Assembly (NCBI RefSeq): GCF_041200145.1
Contig: NZ_CP165734.1
Span: forward strand, 1,240,001-1,304,000
Length of the DNA stretch: 64,000 nt
DNA from: Bradyrhizobium sp. LLZ17
GTDB lineage: Bacteria > Pseudomonadota > Alphaproteobacteria > Rhizobiales > Xanthobacteraceae
Direction: 5' to 3'
Shown here: positions 8,485 through 17,643 of the stretch, piece by piece
How the letters are laid out: each line of letters starts with the position of its first letter
How positions within the stretch are numbered: the first letter of the stretch is position 1
Notes under the pieces: model-generated
Seen by the model: only the letters and a program-made list of their open reading frames with translations
Told to the model about the DNA's origin: nothing
The model's database searches: none
Program-made: the position numbers and the translations under genes

Positions 8485-10134
8485 ATGAGTGAGCGGCAGA
8501 ACCAATACAATGTCGGCCTGGACAAGACGCCCGCCAACTACGTCCCGCTGACGCCGCTGAGCTTCCTCGCGCGCAGCGCCGCCGTCTATCCCGATCACGT
8601 CAGCACCGTCTACGAGGGCCGCAGCTTCAGCTGGGCGCAGACCTACGAGCGCTGCAAGCGCTTCGCCTCCTACCTCGCGGGCAAGGGCATCGGCGTCGGC
8701 GACACCGTCGCAGCGATGCTGCCGAATATTCCTGCGATGAACGAGGCGCATTTCGCCGTGCCGATGACGGGCGCCGTGCTCAACGCGCTCAACATCCGCC
8801 TCGATGCACCCTCCATCGCCTTTCAGCTCGAGCACGGCGGAGCGAAGATCATTTTGGTCGATCCCGAGTTTCCGGGCGTGATCACTGACGCGCTGGCGCA
8901 GATGAGCGGCCCAAAGCCGTTCGTGATCGACGTCGACGATGCCGCCTTCATGGGCGGCAAGCGCATCGGCGAGATCGAATACGAGGCTGCTGTCGCGCAG
9001 GGCGATCCAAACTTCACTGCGATCCCGCCCAGGGACGAATGGGACGCGATCGCGCTGAGCTACACGTCCGGCACGACAGGCAATCCGAAGGGCGTCGTCA
9101 CCCATCATCGCGGCGCCTATCTGAATGCCGTCAGCAATATCCTCGCAGGCCAACTCGGCCAGCATCCTGTCTATCTCTGGACGCTGCCGATGTTCCACTG
9201 CAACGGCTGGTGCTTCCCCTGGACCATTGCAGCCGCCGCCGGCATCAATGTTTGCCTGCGCAAGGTCGAGCCGACGAAAATCTTCGAGCTGATCAGGACG
9301 CACGGCGTTACCCACATGTGCGGCGCGCCGATCGTCTACAACACGCTGATCAACGCGCCCGATGCGCCGAAAGGTAACGCCGCTCGCCGCGTTGTCGGGT
9401 TGATCGCAGGCGCCGCGCCGCCGGTTGCGGTTCTGGAGGGCGCAGAGAACATCGGCATCAAGCTGACCCACGTGTATGGCCTGACCGAGGTCTACGGCCC
9501 CGCCTCCGTCTGCGCGGAGCAGCCCGGTTGGGACGATCTCCCCGCCGCCGAGCGCGCCAGCATGAAGCGCCGGCAGGGCGTGCCCTACCCGCTCGAGGAA
9601 GCCGTCACCGTCATCAATCCGCAGACCATGAGGCAAGTCCCGCGCGACGGCGAGACCATCGGCGAGGTCATGTTCCGCGGCAACATCGTGATGAAGGGCT
9701 ACCTGAAGAACGAGAAGGCGACCAAGGAGGCGTTCGAGGGCGGCTGGTTTCACACCGGCGATCTCGGCGTGCTCGACGAGCACGGCTACGTCATCATCAA
9801 GGACCGCTCCAAGGACATCATCATCTCCGGGGGCGAGAACATCTCCTCCGTCGAGGTCGAGGACATCCTCTACAAGCATCCCGCCGTGCTGTTCGCGGCC
9901 GTTGTCGCCAAGCCGGACCCGAAATGGGGCGAGGTGCCCTGCGCCTTCGTCGAGTTGAAGGACGGCGCCAGCGCCAGCGAAGCCGACATCATCGCCTTCT
10001 GCCGTACGCATATGAGTGGCTTCAAGACGCCGAAGGCGGTCGTGTTCGGGCCGATCCCGAAGACGTCGACGGGCAAGATCCAGAAATTCCTGCTGCGCAA
10101 CGAGGTGGGATCGGCAAGGGCGATTACGGCCTGA
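8485..10134 (+). CDS. AMP-forming acyl-CoA synthetase
   Basis: Cytoplasmic ligase of the ANL family that makes an acyl-CoA from a carboxylic acid, ATP and CoA, 549 residues. Motifs in order: phosphate-binding loop YTSGTTGNPKG near residue 195, the aromatic motif VYGLTEVYGP near 330, GWFHTGDLG near 420, hinge KDRSKDIIISGGENIS, and the catalytic Lys in TSTGKIQK near the C-terminus. The start at 8485 is preceded by GAGGGAGGG at 8471-8479. The sequence resembles the AcsA-like/medium-chain group; the acid used is not known. It is the third gene of the TRAP operon, so it probably activates the imported acid. Confidence 0.92.
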   Translation: MSERQNQYNVGLDKTPANYVPLTPLSFLARSAAVYPDHVSTVYEGRSFSWAQTYERCKRFASYLAGKGIGVGDTVAAMLPNIPAMNEAHFAVPMTGAVLNALNIRLDAPSIAFQLEHGGAKIILVDPEFPGVITDALAQMSGPKPFVIDVDDAAFMGGKRIGEIEYEAAVAQGDPNFTAIPPRDEWDAIALSYTSGTTGNPKGVVTHHRGAYLNAVSNILAGQLGQHPVYLWTLPMFHCNGWCFPWTIAAAAGINVCLRKVEPTKIFELIRTHGVTHMCGAPIVYNTLINAPDAPKGNAARRVVGLIAGAAPPVAVLEGAENIGIKLTHVYGLTEVYGPASVCAEQPGWDDLPAAERASMKRRQGVPYPLEEAVTVINPQTMRQVPRDGETIGEVMFRGNIVMKGYLKNEKATKEAFEGGWFHTGDLGVLDEHGYVIIKDRSKDIIISGGENISSVEVEDILYKHPAVLFAAVVAKPDPKWGEVPCAFVELKDGASASEADIIAFCRTHMSGFKTPKAVVFGPIPKTSTGKIQKFLLRNEVGSARAITA

Positions 10135-10276
10135 GCCGATTCCCTGGACCTGCCCGTCCTAATTGCTTGATAAAGCTGGACAGGCAAGGCAGTTTCCGGC
10201 CGGGCTCGCCGAGTCAATCCTGCGAACCGTCCGCTCAGCCTTCGCGCGCGAAGGAAAAGCTCCCTATCGAGGCTCT

Positions 10277-10969
10277 ATGGCAACCAGGTCCGCCGACAAG
10301 CTGAAAGTCTTTCGCATCCGCCGTGCGCCAAAAGGCGGCCGCAAGGAAGCGCCCGGCCCCGACATCGAAGGAAAAATTCTCGATGCGGCGGAGTTCGTCT
10401 TTGGGCATTTCGGCTTTCGAGGAGCGACGACGGCACTGATCGCCAAAAAGGCGTCGATCGCGAAGCCCCACATCTACTACTATTTCGAGGACAAGGAGGA
10501 TCTGTATCGCGCGGTGCTGGAACGCGCGATGAACATGTGGGCACGAGACATGGATAGTCTCGACATGACGTCCGACATCGAGACCATCCTCGTGCGCTAC
10601 GTCAGCAGGAAGATCGATTTCTCGCGAGACCACCCGCATCTGTCGCGCATCTACGCCAACGAAATCATCAGCGGTGCGCAATTCATCGGCAGCTTCATCG
10701 AAAAAGTCTCGACACCGTTGCTGCTCGAGAAGGTCAAGACCCTCGACCAATGGGCCGCGAGCGGGGCGATTCGGCGGATCAGCGCTGTCGATCTGTTCTT
10801 CTGCATCTGGGCGATGACCCAGGCCTATGCGGATTATTCCAGCCAGATGATCATCATGAAGGGCAAGAGACAGCTCGAAGAGGCCGATTACGCCGCGGCC
10901 AAGGCGACGATCCTCCAGCTCGTTTTCGGCGGACTTGGCCTTTCGGACCCCGCCGGGCCCGGCACCTAG
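10277..10969 (+). CDS. TetR-family regulator, RutR-like
   Basis: DNA-binding repressor of 230 residues. The N-terminal helix-turn-helix lies at about residues 32-78: ILDAAEFVFGHFGFRGATT, then IAKPHIYYYFEDKEDLYRAV. The YYYF variant and the long C-terminal ligand domain resemble RutR, which senses pyrimidines. The start at 10277 (MATRSADK) is chosen because it leaves a basic N-terminal arm as in RutR; upstream in-frame starts lack conservation-like sequence. The next gene is an NCS1 nucleobase permease with an inverted repeat before it, so control of nucleobase uptake is a reasonable guess. Confidence 0.85.
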   Translation: MATRSADKLKVFRIRRAPKGGRKEAPGPDIEGKILDAAEFVFGHFGFRGATTALIAKKASIAKPHIYYYFEDKEDLYRAVLERAMNMWARDMDSLDMTSDIETILVRYVSRKIDFSRDHPHLSRIYANEIISGAQFIGSFIEKVSTPLLLEKVKTLDQWAASGAIRRISAVDLFFCIWAMTQAYADYSSQMIIMKGKRQLEEADYAAAKATILQLVFGGLGLSDPAGPGT

Positions 10970-11289
10970 CCCCTTGTTCGGCCGCTCGTTTTTCGCGAGC
11001 GCACCTACTCCCCCGTATCGCCATTTCGCTCATGCGCGGGACATCTTGGCCAGAACCTGCTACTCTACCTACGATTGCCGTCAAGAATTAGGCCGATCGT
11101 CGATCGCAAGATCGAAAAATCATGTTTGTAAAATTATTTTATCAATCGTAAAATGATTTTAACGATCGTTATAAAAATGGCATGTCGCTTGCTTCGATCC
11201 GATCGTCCGCAAGACGCGGGCATCAACAGCGGGATTACGGCTTCCAACGAGGCAGTTACTCCTGCGCCAGCAAATTCGAGGTAGAGGAC
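10970..11289. promoter_or_regulatory. NCS1 permease promoter region with inverted repeat (candidate operator)
   Basis: This 320-base stretch holds no gene. The part from 11090 to 11180 is very rich in A+T against the high-GC background. TAAAATTATTTT (11129-11140) and AAAATGATTTTA (11150-11161) form 12-base inverted arms with one mismatch, spaced by 9 bases. Copies of CGATCG flank it on both sides (around 11097-11106 and 11163-11168). This is a good candidate operator for the TetR/RutR-like regulator encoded just upstream. Confidence 0.5.
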
Positions 11290-12771
11290 ATGTCATCCAA
11301 CAGCGGCGACGTTCCCACGCTGATCATCACCGGGGCCCATCCAAAGCTTTACAATCACGACCTTGCTCCAACCGCGCCCGAGGGGCGAACCTGGGGTGTC
11401 TTCAGCCTGTTTGCGATGTGGATGTCGGACGTCCACTCGGTCGGCGGCTATACGTTCGCGGCAAGCCTGTTTTTTCTCGGCTTGACCGGATGGCAGGTCC
11501 TCATTTCGATGACGGTGGGCATCACGGCGGTCTACTTCCTGATGAACCTCATCGGTCGGCCATCCCAGCGCTACGGGATCCCCTTCCCGGTCATGGCGCG
11601 CGTGTCGTTCGGGGTGATGGGAGCCAATCTTGCCGCCACGGTGCGCGGGGTCGTCGGCATCGTCTGGTACGGCGTGCAGACCTACTTCGCCTCGAAGGCG
11701 GTTCAGATCCTGATCGTCACCCTAATTCCCTCGGCGGCCGATCTGACACATAACAGCATCATTGGCCTGTCGACCCTTGCCTGGTTCAGCTTTCTGTTCA
11801 TGTGGCTGTTCCAGCTCATCATCTTCCTGAGCGGGATGGAGCGCATCCGCCGCTTCATCGATTTCTGCGGGCCGGTGGTTTACGTCATCATGTTCGCCCT
11901 TGCGATCTGGATGCTGTGGCAGAGCGGCCTTTCGAGCCTGTCGCTTCAGCTCAGTCCTCCCGCGGCCTCGAACGCGGCAACGGTTGGCGTGATGGCGAAT
12001 GCCGCCATGCTGATCGTCGCCTACTTCTCGGCTCTCCTGCTCAACTTCGGCGACTTCGCCCGGTTCGCCAAGGACGAGGACGCCATGAGAAAGGGAAATC
12101 TGCTCGGCCTGCCCGTCAACTTCCTGGTGTTTTCGATCATCACGGTGATCGTGACAGCCGGCACGCTGAAGGTTTTCGGCGAAGCGATCATGGATCCGGT
12201 CCTGATCGTCGAGAAGATCGGCAATCCGATTGTGGTCATCGTCGGCTCGATTACGTTCATCGTCGCGACCATGGGCATTAACATCGTCGCCAACTTCGTC
12301 TCGCCCGCCTATGACATCTCCAACCTCAATCCGGAGCGCATCAATTTCAAGATGGGCGGGCTTATCACGTCGATCCTGTCGGTGCTGGTCTGTCCCTGGT
12401 TGTTCGTCGCGAGCCCCTCGGCCATCACGCTGTTCGTCAGCGTGTTTGGCTCAACGCTCGGACCGATGTTCGGCATCATGATCGCCGACTATTACCTCGT
12501 GAAAAGGCAGATCGTGAAAGTCGAAGACCTCTACACGATGTCGCCGGGCGGCGCGTTCAACTACGAGGGAGGCTGGAATCACAAGGCGCTGATTGCGCTC
12601 GCCCTCTCCGGCACGCTGTCCATCGGATTGTCCCTGTTGGGCGCCTATGGACTGATCTTCAACGTCGGTGACTGGGGATGGCTCATCGGGGCCAGCGCCG
12701 GCGGATTGATCTACCGGGCGCTCTCGAAGGAGCAAAGGCCGGTTGCCGTCATCGTCGGGGCGGGCGAATGA
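11290..12771 (+). CDS. NCS1-family nucleobase/allantoin/hydantoin permease
   Basis: Inner-membrane proton or sodium symporter with 12 predicted helices, 493 residues. The family pattern shows in the N-terminal NHDLAPTAPEGRTW, the helix with WMSDVHSVGGYTFAASLF, and the loop RPSQRYGIPFPVMARVSFG followed by GANLAATVRGVVGIVWYGVQ, where NCS1 carriers bind the purine or pyrimidine ring. Start at 11290 with GAGG six bases before; the longer open frame upstream lies in the A+T-rich promoter region. Substrate could be uracil, cytosine, thiamine precursors, allantoin or hydantoin; the neighbouring RutR-like regulator favours a pyrimidine. Confidence 0.92.
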   Translation: MSSNSGDVPTLIITGAHPKLYNHDLAPTAPEGRTWGVFSLFAMWMSDVHSVGGYTFAASLFFLGLTGWQVLISMTVGITAVYFLMNLIGRPSQRYGIPFPVMARVSFGVMGANLAATVRGVVGIVWYGVQTYFASKAVQILIVTLIPSAADLTHNSIIGLSTLAWFSFLFMWLFQLIIFLSGMERIRRFIDFCGPVVYVIMFALAIWMLWQSGLSSLSLQLSPPAASNAATVGVMANAAMLIVAYFSALLLNFGDFARFAKDEDAMRKGNLLGLPVNFLVFSIITVIVTAGTLKVFGEAIMDPVLIVEKIGNPIVVIVGSITFIVATMGINIVANFVSPAYDISNLNPERINFKMGGLITSILSVLVCPWLFVASPSAITLFVSVFGSTLGPMFGIMIADYYLVKRQIVKVEDLYTMSPGGAFNYEGGWNHKALIALALSGTLSIGLSLLGAYGLIFNVGDWGWLIGASAGGLIYRALSKEQRPVAVIVGAGE

Positions 12772-12925
12772 GTTTCGGAGTTGCGGGTCGACCGTCATCT
12801 GGGCGGCGCTCCCGCAACACAATCAGCATGCGCGTTCGGTCGAACGCGCATGCCAGTCTAGTACGATGTCGCAGCGATCGGTGGCGATGCCGCTACTTGT
12901 CGCCACTCCCATCACCGGTCTTGAC

Positions 12926-13381
12926 CTATTGCAGATCTGCGACCGCCTCCTCCAATATGGTGGCAACCTCCAGCAGCGAGATCACCAGGCGCGGCGTGCG
13001 CCTGAGCCTCTCGTCGACCGCGACCGCGGACAAATCGTTCCGCTTCCGGCCACCAAGCAATCCCCGTCGTCCAAAGGCGACCTTATGGACGTTACCGGAG
13101 ACATATCCCACGGAGGCCCATGACTGCTTCGATTCCAGCAAGAGCTCGCCGACCATCCGATCCATCACGGTGAGGATAGCGGTCAGATCTTCGGTCGCGC
13201 CCGCTAGACCGTGCTTGCGGCTACCCGGATTGATGTCGCGGGATCTCCGTTCGCCTAAAGGCTTCGGCAATGACCTGGCTTGCGGTTCAGCAAGTCTGTC
13301 CAGCAACGCGCTGAATCGGGAGCGGGCAGCGCGAACGAGATCTTCCAGGAAGGACAGATTGGTCTGCGCCGATGCCGACAT
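12926..13381 (-). CDS. Hypothetical protein (weakly supported)
   Basis: An open frame of about 151 residues starting MSASAQTNLSFLEDL, with amphipathic helical segments (RAARSRFSALLDRL, LTAILTVMDRMVGELLL). I do not recognise a family. It lies on the opposite strand to the flanking genes in the 826-base gap between the NCS1 permease and the araC-type gene, and would be divergent from the latter. Codon pattern is only moderately coding-like, so it may be a degraded gene. If it is not real, the gap 12772-13597 contains nothing I can name. Confidence 0.35.
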   Translation of the reverse strand: MSASAQTNLSFLEDLVRAARSRFSALLDRLAEPQARSLPKPLGERRSRDINPGSRKHGLAGATEDLTAILTVMDRMVGELLLESKQSWASVGYVSGNVHKVAFGRRGLLGGRKRNDLSAVAVDERLRRTPRLVISLLEVATILEEAVADLQ

Positions 13382-13597
13382 GACGTGCGGCTTGATCGTT
13401 CTGAAATGCATCGATGCTCCGGGGGCAACCAGCGTGGAAGTCGAAGTGGCGCCACAATCTAGGGGCGCCGGCCCCGGGGCGCTTGAACGTCCTGAGCCAC
13501 GATTGATCGAAACAAGCCTGCAAGAAAATCAGGCAAGGGCATCACAACCGAGCGCAGACCGGACCGATCGGGCTCGACCGCGTGTTGGCAGCGCATC

Positions 13598-14503
13598 ATG
13601 ACCGATGCTGGCCTCTACGGAGATCGGCTTGCGAAGCTGTTTCCAATGATCAGCGAGCCGCGCTCGGGCCTGGTCAAGTCGCTGCAAAAAGGAACGTTCG
13701 CCGCGGCGCGGATGGCATATTCCGGACCGGTCGGCGATCCGACGCTGCCGTCCCCTCCGGACGAGGCCTTCGCACTTTGCCTTCGGCTGCAGTATCAGCG
13801 AGCCGAGTCGTGGCTGGACGGTCGATACGCGCCCAAGGGCGCCTTGAAGGACGAGACGAGCATCTACGATCTGCGATGTGAAACGGTCGTTCACTTCCGC
13901 GATCCCTTTGACTTTATTTACCTGTATCTGCCCCATGGCACGCTAAACGACCTGGCGAACCAGCTTGAGCTTGGTCGCGTTGAATATGACGTTGCCGCGG
14001 GCGCGAACTTCCTCGATCCGGTCATGGCTCATCTGGGCCATTGCCTTCTGCCGATGCTCGAAAGGCCCCATGAGGCCAACGAGCTCTTCGTGGGCCACGT
14101 TGCGATGGCGCTGAACACTCATTTCCTCAACAAATATGCCGTCGGCCGACCCCGCGTTCGCTCTTACCGTAGCGGATTGGCGCCATGGCAACTTCGGACG
14201 GCGAAGGCACTCATTCGCGCGAATCTCCATGGCGAAATCCCGCTGGCACGGATCGCCAGCGAATGTGGCGTATCAGCCGCCCACTTCGCCCGCGCTTTCC
14301 GGGTCAGCACCGGAACTCCGCCGCACCGATGGTTGATGAATCAGCGCATCGAGCAAAGCAAGGTGCTGCTGGCGGACTCGCCGCTGTCGCTCACGGAGAT
14401 TGCGATCAAATGCGGCTTCGCGGATCAGAGCCATTTTACCAGAGTCTTCTCAGCGGCAACCGGCGCCACACCCGGACGCTGGCGATTGGTTCGCAAAGGT
14501 TGA
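13598..14503 (+). CDS. AraC-family transcriptional regulator
   Basis: Activator-type regulator of 301 residues. The C-terminal 100 residues hold the double helix-turn-helix: first HTH around IPLARIASECGVSAAHFARAF, second around SLTEIAIKCGFADQSHFTRVF, followed by the conserved GATPGRWR end. The N-terminal domain (about 1-190) has no recognised fold and would sense an unknown ligand. The gene is convergent with the TRAP operon at 14590-17532, its probable target by position. A hairpin at 14548-14574 separates them. Confidence 0.92.
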   Translation: MTDAGLYGDRLAKLFPMISEPRSGLVKSLQKGTFAAARMAYSGPVGDPTLPSPPDEAFALCLRLQYQRAESWLDGRYAPKGALKDETSIYDLRCETVVHFRDPFDFIYLYLPHGTLNDLANQLELGRVEYDVAAGANFLDPVMAHLGHCLLPMLERPHEANELFVGHVAMALNTHFLNKYAVGRPRVRSYRSGLAPWQLRTAKALIRANLHGEIPLARIASECGVSAAHFARAFRVSTGTPPHRWLMNQRIEQSKVLLADSPLSLTEIAIKCGFADQSHFTRVFSAATGATPGRWRLVRKG

Positions 14504-14547
14504 TCCATGAGGCCGCGTATCGCAGGAGGCCGATTGCCGATGCGATA

Positions 14548-14574
14548 ACAAGCGCGGATAGACGCCGCGCTTGT
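14548..14574. terminator. Bidirectional hairpin between araC-type gene and dctP
   Basis: ACAAGCGCGG (14548-14557) and CCGCGCTTGT (14565-14574) form a perfect 10-base stem with a 7-base loop between two convergent genes. T-runs are poor on both sides, but place and symmetry fit a shared terminator. Confidence 0.55.
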
Positions 14575-14589
14575 AGGCGCCGTCCCGAT

Positions 14590-15567
14590 TCACATCTTCT
14601 TATAGGCGTCGATCAAGGCCTGGCCATCGGCGCCGGCCTTCTTGAGCCAGTCGGCCGTGAGCTGCTCGCCAACCTTCTGGAAGCCGGCCTTCAGCGCAGT
14701 GCTCGGCGGCTCGACCGTCATGCCCTTGGCCTTGAGCTGGTCGATGTACCAATTGGCCTTCTCTTCCCAGGCTTTCCAGCCGCGCGTCTCTGCGGTGGCG
14801 GCGGCCTTGAGGATGGCTTCCTGGGTCGGCTTGTCGAGCGCGTCGAAGGCGGCCTTGTTGACGAAGGTGTAGTCCTTGGGGATCCAGGCCTGTACGTCGT
14901 AGAAGTATTTCAGCGACCCTCAGGCCTTCGCATCATAGCCGGTGCCGCCCGACGACATGAACGAGTTTACGACGCCGGTGGCGAGTGCCTGCGGCAGCTC
15001 GGCCGCCTGGATCGTGACCGACTGGGCGCCGACCAGTTCGCCGATGCGCGCGGTTCCGACATTGTAGGCGCGCCATTTAAGGCCCTTCATGTCCTCGATC
15101 GTGGCAAGCGGCTTGTTGACGTAGACCCCCTGCGGCGCCCAGGGCACGGCGAAGAGCAGCTTGAGGCCTTGTGCATCCAGCTTCTTGGAGATCAGGGCCT
15201 TGGAGGCCTGATAAAGCTTCATCGCATCCGGAAAGCTGGTCGCAAGGAAAGGCACGACGTCGATACCGTAGACCGGGTCCTCATTCTCATGGATCGACAG
15301 CAGTACCTCGCCCATTTGCGCCTGGCCGGTCATCACCGCACGCTTGATGTCGGGGGCCTTGAACAACGAGGCTCCCGGATGGACCGTGATCTGAAGCTTG
15401 CCCGAGGTGGCGGCTTCGACGTCCTTGGCGAAGGCGACTAGGTTCTCTGAATGCGGATTGTCGGCGGGGTATGCTGCCGGCAAGTTCCACTTAGTTTGGG
15501 CCGAGACGGGCGTTGCGGCGAGCAAGGCGCCGGCGATCAGGCCTGCGCGAATGAGACGAGACTTCAT
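14590..15567 (-). pseudogene. TRAP transporter substrate-binding protein with in-frame stop
   Basis: Periplasmic DctP-type receptor. The start MKSRLIRAG (15567) is preceded by GGAGAAG and gives a Sec signal peptide ending TPVSA. The frame is intact over 215 codons, then TGA occurs at 14920-14922 (codon 216) in the text YDAKA-stop-GSLKYFYD, after which the same frame stays open to a natural stop at 14590. TGG (Trp) would fit there, so this looks like one base change, not an indel. The full product would have 325 residues. Either a real nonsense mutation that kills the transporter or a base error. It is the last gene of a dctQ-dctM-dctP operon. Confidence 0.85.
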
Positions 15568-15595
15568 TGGACTTCTCCTCACGGTCGAATTGAGA

Positions 15596-16915
15596 TCAGT
15601 CGGGGAAAGCGAGTTTGGGCAGAAGCATCACGATCCGCGGATACTCGGTGATGATGAACACCGCGGCCAGCAGCAGCACAAAGAACGGGAACGCCGCCCG
15701 CGCAACCGTGATGGTGTCGCGGCCGCTCATGTTCTGAAGCACGAACAGGTTGAAGCCGACCGGCGGCGTGATCTGCGCCATCTCGACGTGGATGATCAGA
15801 TAGACGCCAAACCAGACCAGATCGAGCCCGGCCTGCTTCACCATCGGCAGCACGATGACTGCGGTCAGTACGATCATCGAAATGCCGTCGATCAGACATC
15901 CCAGGATGATGTACATGATGCTGAGATATAGCGCGAGCATGCCCGGCGTAAGGTGCTGCCCCTGGACCCAGGTGGCGAGCGCCGCGGGGATGCCTGTATA
16001 GGCCATCGCCGCCGTGGTGTAGGCCGCGCCCGCCAGAATCAGCATGATCATGCAGGTCAGGCGCGTGGCGCTCATGATACTCTCGAAGAAGTTCTTGCGC
16101 GTCAGCGTGCCGCTCCACCACGCCAGAAGCAGTGCGCCCGTGACGCCCCATGCGGCGCATTCGGTTGCGGTTGCAAAGCCGAGCACGAGGGAGAGGAAGA
16201 CCGCGAGGATCAGCAGCAGGCAAGGTGCAAGCCGCGCCGACTCGCGCAGCTTTTGCCGGAACGGCATCGGCGGGTCGCGGGGCGGAATTTTGCTTGGGTT
16301 CAGCAGTGACCAGATGATGATGTATCCGGAATAAAGCACCATCACGAGTACGCCCGGCAGGAAGCCGCCGAGGAAGACCTGGAGCACGGAGACGTTCGCC
16401 GTGACCGCGTAGACCACCATCGGAATCGAAGGCGGAATCAACAGGCCGAGCGTGCCGGAGCCAGCGAGAGAGCCGAGACTGAGAGCCTTGTCGTAACCAC
16501 GCTTGTCGAGCTCCGGCAGGGCGATCTTGCCGATGGTGGCACAGGTCGCTGCCGACGACCCTGACACCGCTGCGAAGATCCCGCAGCCGATCACGTTCAC
16601 ATGCGTAAGCCGGCCCGGCAGCCACTGCACCCAGGGCGATAGGCCACGGAACATCTCCTCGGACAATTTAGTGCGAAATAGGAGTTCACCCATCCAGATG
16701 AACAACGGCAGCGCGGCTAGCGTCCATGACGAGCTCGCGCTCCAGGTGGTGGTGGCCAGCACCGACCCTAGGGGCAGGCTCGTGGTCAGCGCCATCGCGA
16801 CGAAGCCGACGAGCCCGAGCGAAACCGCGATCCAGACCCCACTTCCGAGCAGCAGGATCATGACGCCGAGCAGGACGAAGGAAAGCTCAATCATGCCGAG
16901 ATTGGCCATGGTCAA
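15596..16915 (-). CDS. TRAP transporter large permease subunit DctM
   Basis: Inner-membrane large subunit, 439 residues, with 11-12 hydrophobic segments. Family marks: LFIWMGELLFRTKLSEEMF, SGSSAATCATIGKIALPEL (the SGSSAA loop typical of DctM), GLLIPPSIPMVVYAV, and VEMAQITPPVGFNLFVLQ near the C-terminus. Its ATG overlaps the dctQ stop (ATGA), so both are translationally coupled; dctP follows 28 bases later. Gene order Q-M-P on the minus strand. Confidence 0.93.
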   Translation of the reverse strand: MTMANLGMIELSFVLLGVMILLLGSGVWIAVSLGLVGFVAMALTTSLPLGSVLATTTWSASSSWTLAALPLFIWMGELLFRTKLSEEMFRGLSPWVQWLPGRLTHVNVIGCGIFAAVSGSSAATCATIGKIALPELDKRGYDKALSLGSLAGSGTLGLLIPPSIPMVVYAVTANVSVLQVFLGGFLPGVLVMVLYSGYIIIWSLLNPSKIPPRDPPMPFRQKLRESARLAPCLLLILAVFLSLVLGFATATECAAWGVTGALLLAWWSGTLTRKNFFESIMSATRLTCMIMLILAGAAYTTAAMAYTGIPAALATWVQGQHLTPGMLALYLSIMYIILGCLIDGISMIVLTAVIVLPMVKQAGLDLVWFGVYLIIHVEMAQITPPVGFNLFVLQNMSGRDTITVARAAFPFFVLLLAAVFIITEYPRIVMLLPKLAFPD

Positions 16916-17532
16916 CCTCCACCGCCCTGCGAGATGCGCTCGATGAATTCGTCCGGCGTCTCGTCCGGCGAGCCCTTCTCGTAGGTTGGCCGCTTGCCGC
17001 CCACGACACTGACCATCTCGTCAATCAGCGCGATCGACAGGATCACGAGGCCGCCGGCAAAGCCAAGCTGGGGAATCCAGAGCGGAACCGCGAGCACGCC
17101 TTGCGCCACGTCGTTGAAGCGCCAGGAGTCGTAAGTCATTTGCAACGCGTGTCGGGTGAAATAGAGAACGAAGGCGGTCGCAATTGCGAGCGCCACGATC
17201 TCCGCGACCTGCTTGGTCCGTCCGTGCAGGCGTTCCAGCAGCAGGCCGACGCGGATCATCTCGCCGCGCTTGAAGGTGTGGGCGAGGCCGAGAAAGGCCA
17301 TTGCGGCCATGCACCATGATGCGAAATCATCACCGGCTGGAATGTTGAGCGCAAACTGCCGCCCGACCGACATCGCCATCATGATGGCGAAGATCGCAAC
17401 CAGGAATACGCCGGCCGCGATGCCCGAGCCGAGATAAAGCAGATCCAGTGCGCGCCGGACCAGTCCGGCAGAGTTTACATCGTGCTCGTGCCCTGCCACG
17501 CGGTCCCCATCCTCATCCAGCGGCCTAATCAA
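16912..17532 (-). CDS. TRAP transporter small permease subunit DctQ
   Basis: Inner-membrane small subunit of about 206 residues with four helices. The pattern DDFASWCMAAMAFLGLAHTFKRGEMIRVGLL is typical of DctQ (acidic residue before the helix, then HxFRRGEHIR-like motif). First gene of the operon. The first 25 residues are polar and the start could lie further downstream (for example at the Val/Met codons before LDLLYLG). The segment 17533-17643 before it carries the promoter but no obvious motif. Confidence 0.88.
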   Translation of the reverse strand: MIRPLDEDGDRVAGHEHDVNSAGLVRRALDLLYLGSGIAAGVFLVAIFAIMMAMSVGRQFALNIPAGDDFASWCMAAMAFLGLAHTFKRGEMIRVGLLLERLHGRTKQVAEIVALAIATAFVLYFTRHALQMTYDSWRFNDVAQGVLAVPLWIPQLGFAGGLVILSIALIDEMVSVVGGKRPTYEKGSPDETPDEFIERISQGGGG

Positions 17533-17643
17533 GCCTGACTATCGCCACCAGCCCAGCCTCTGTCCTTCAGACGTTAGACCAACACGATGAGGCTTGCGAA
17601 GCAAGGAGCATCCCACCCTGCAGCAAATTTCTGCTGGATATGC

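Noticed and set aside
8302..10011. Open frame of 569 codons opposite the acyl-CoA synthetase gene
   Set aside because: Antisense shadow; the plus-strand frame carries all ANL motifs.
14185..15441. Open frame of 418 codons on the plus strand over the end of araC and the dctP gene
   Set aside because: It is an antisense shadow of dctP; the minus frame gives a clear DctP protein.
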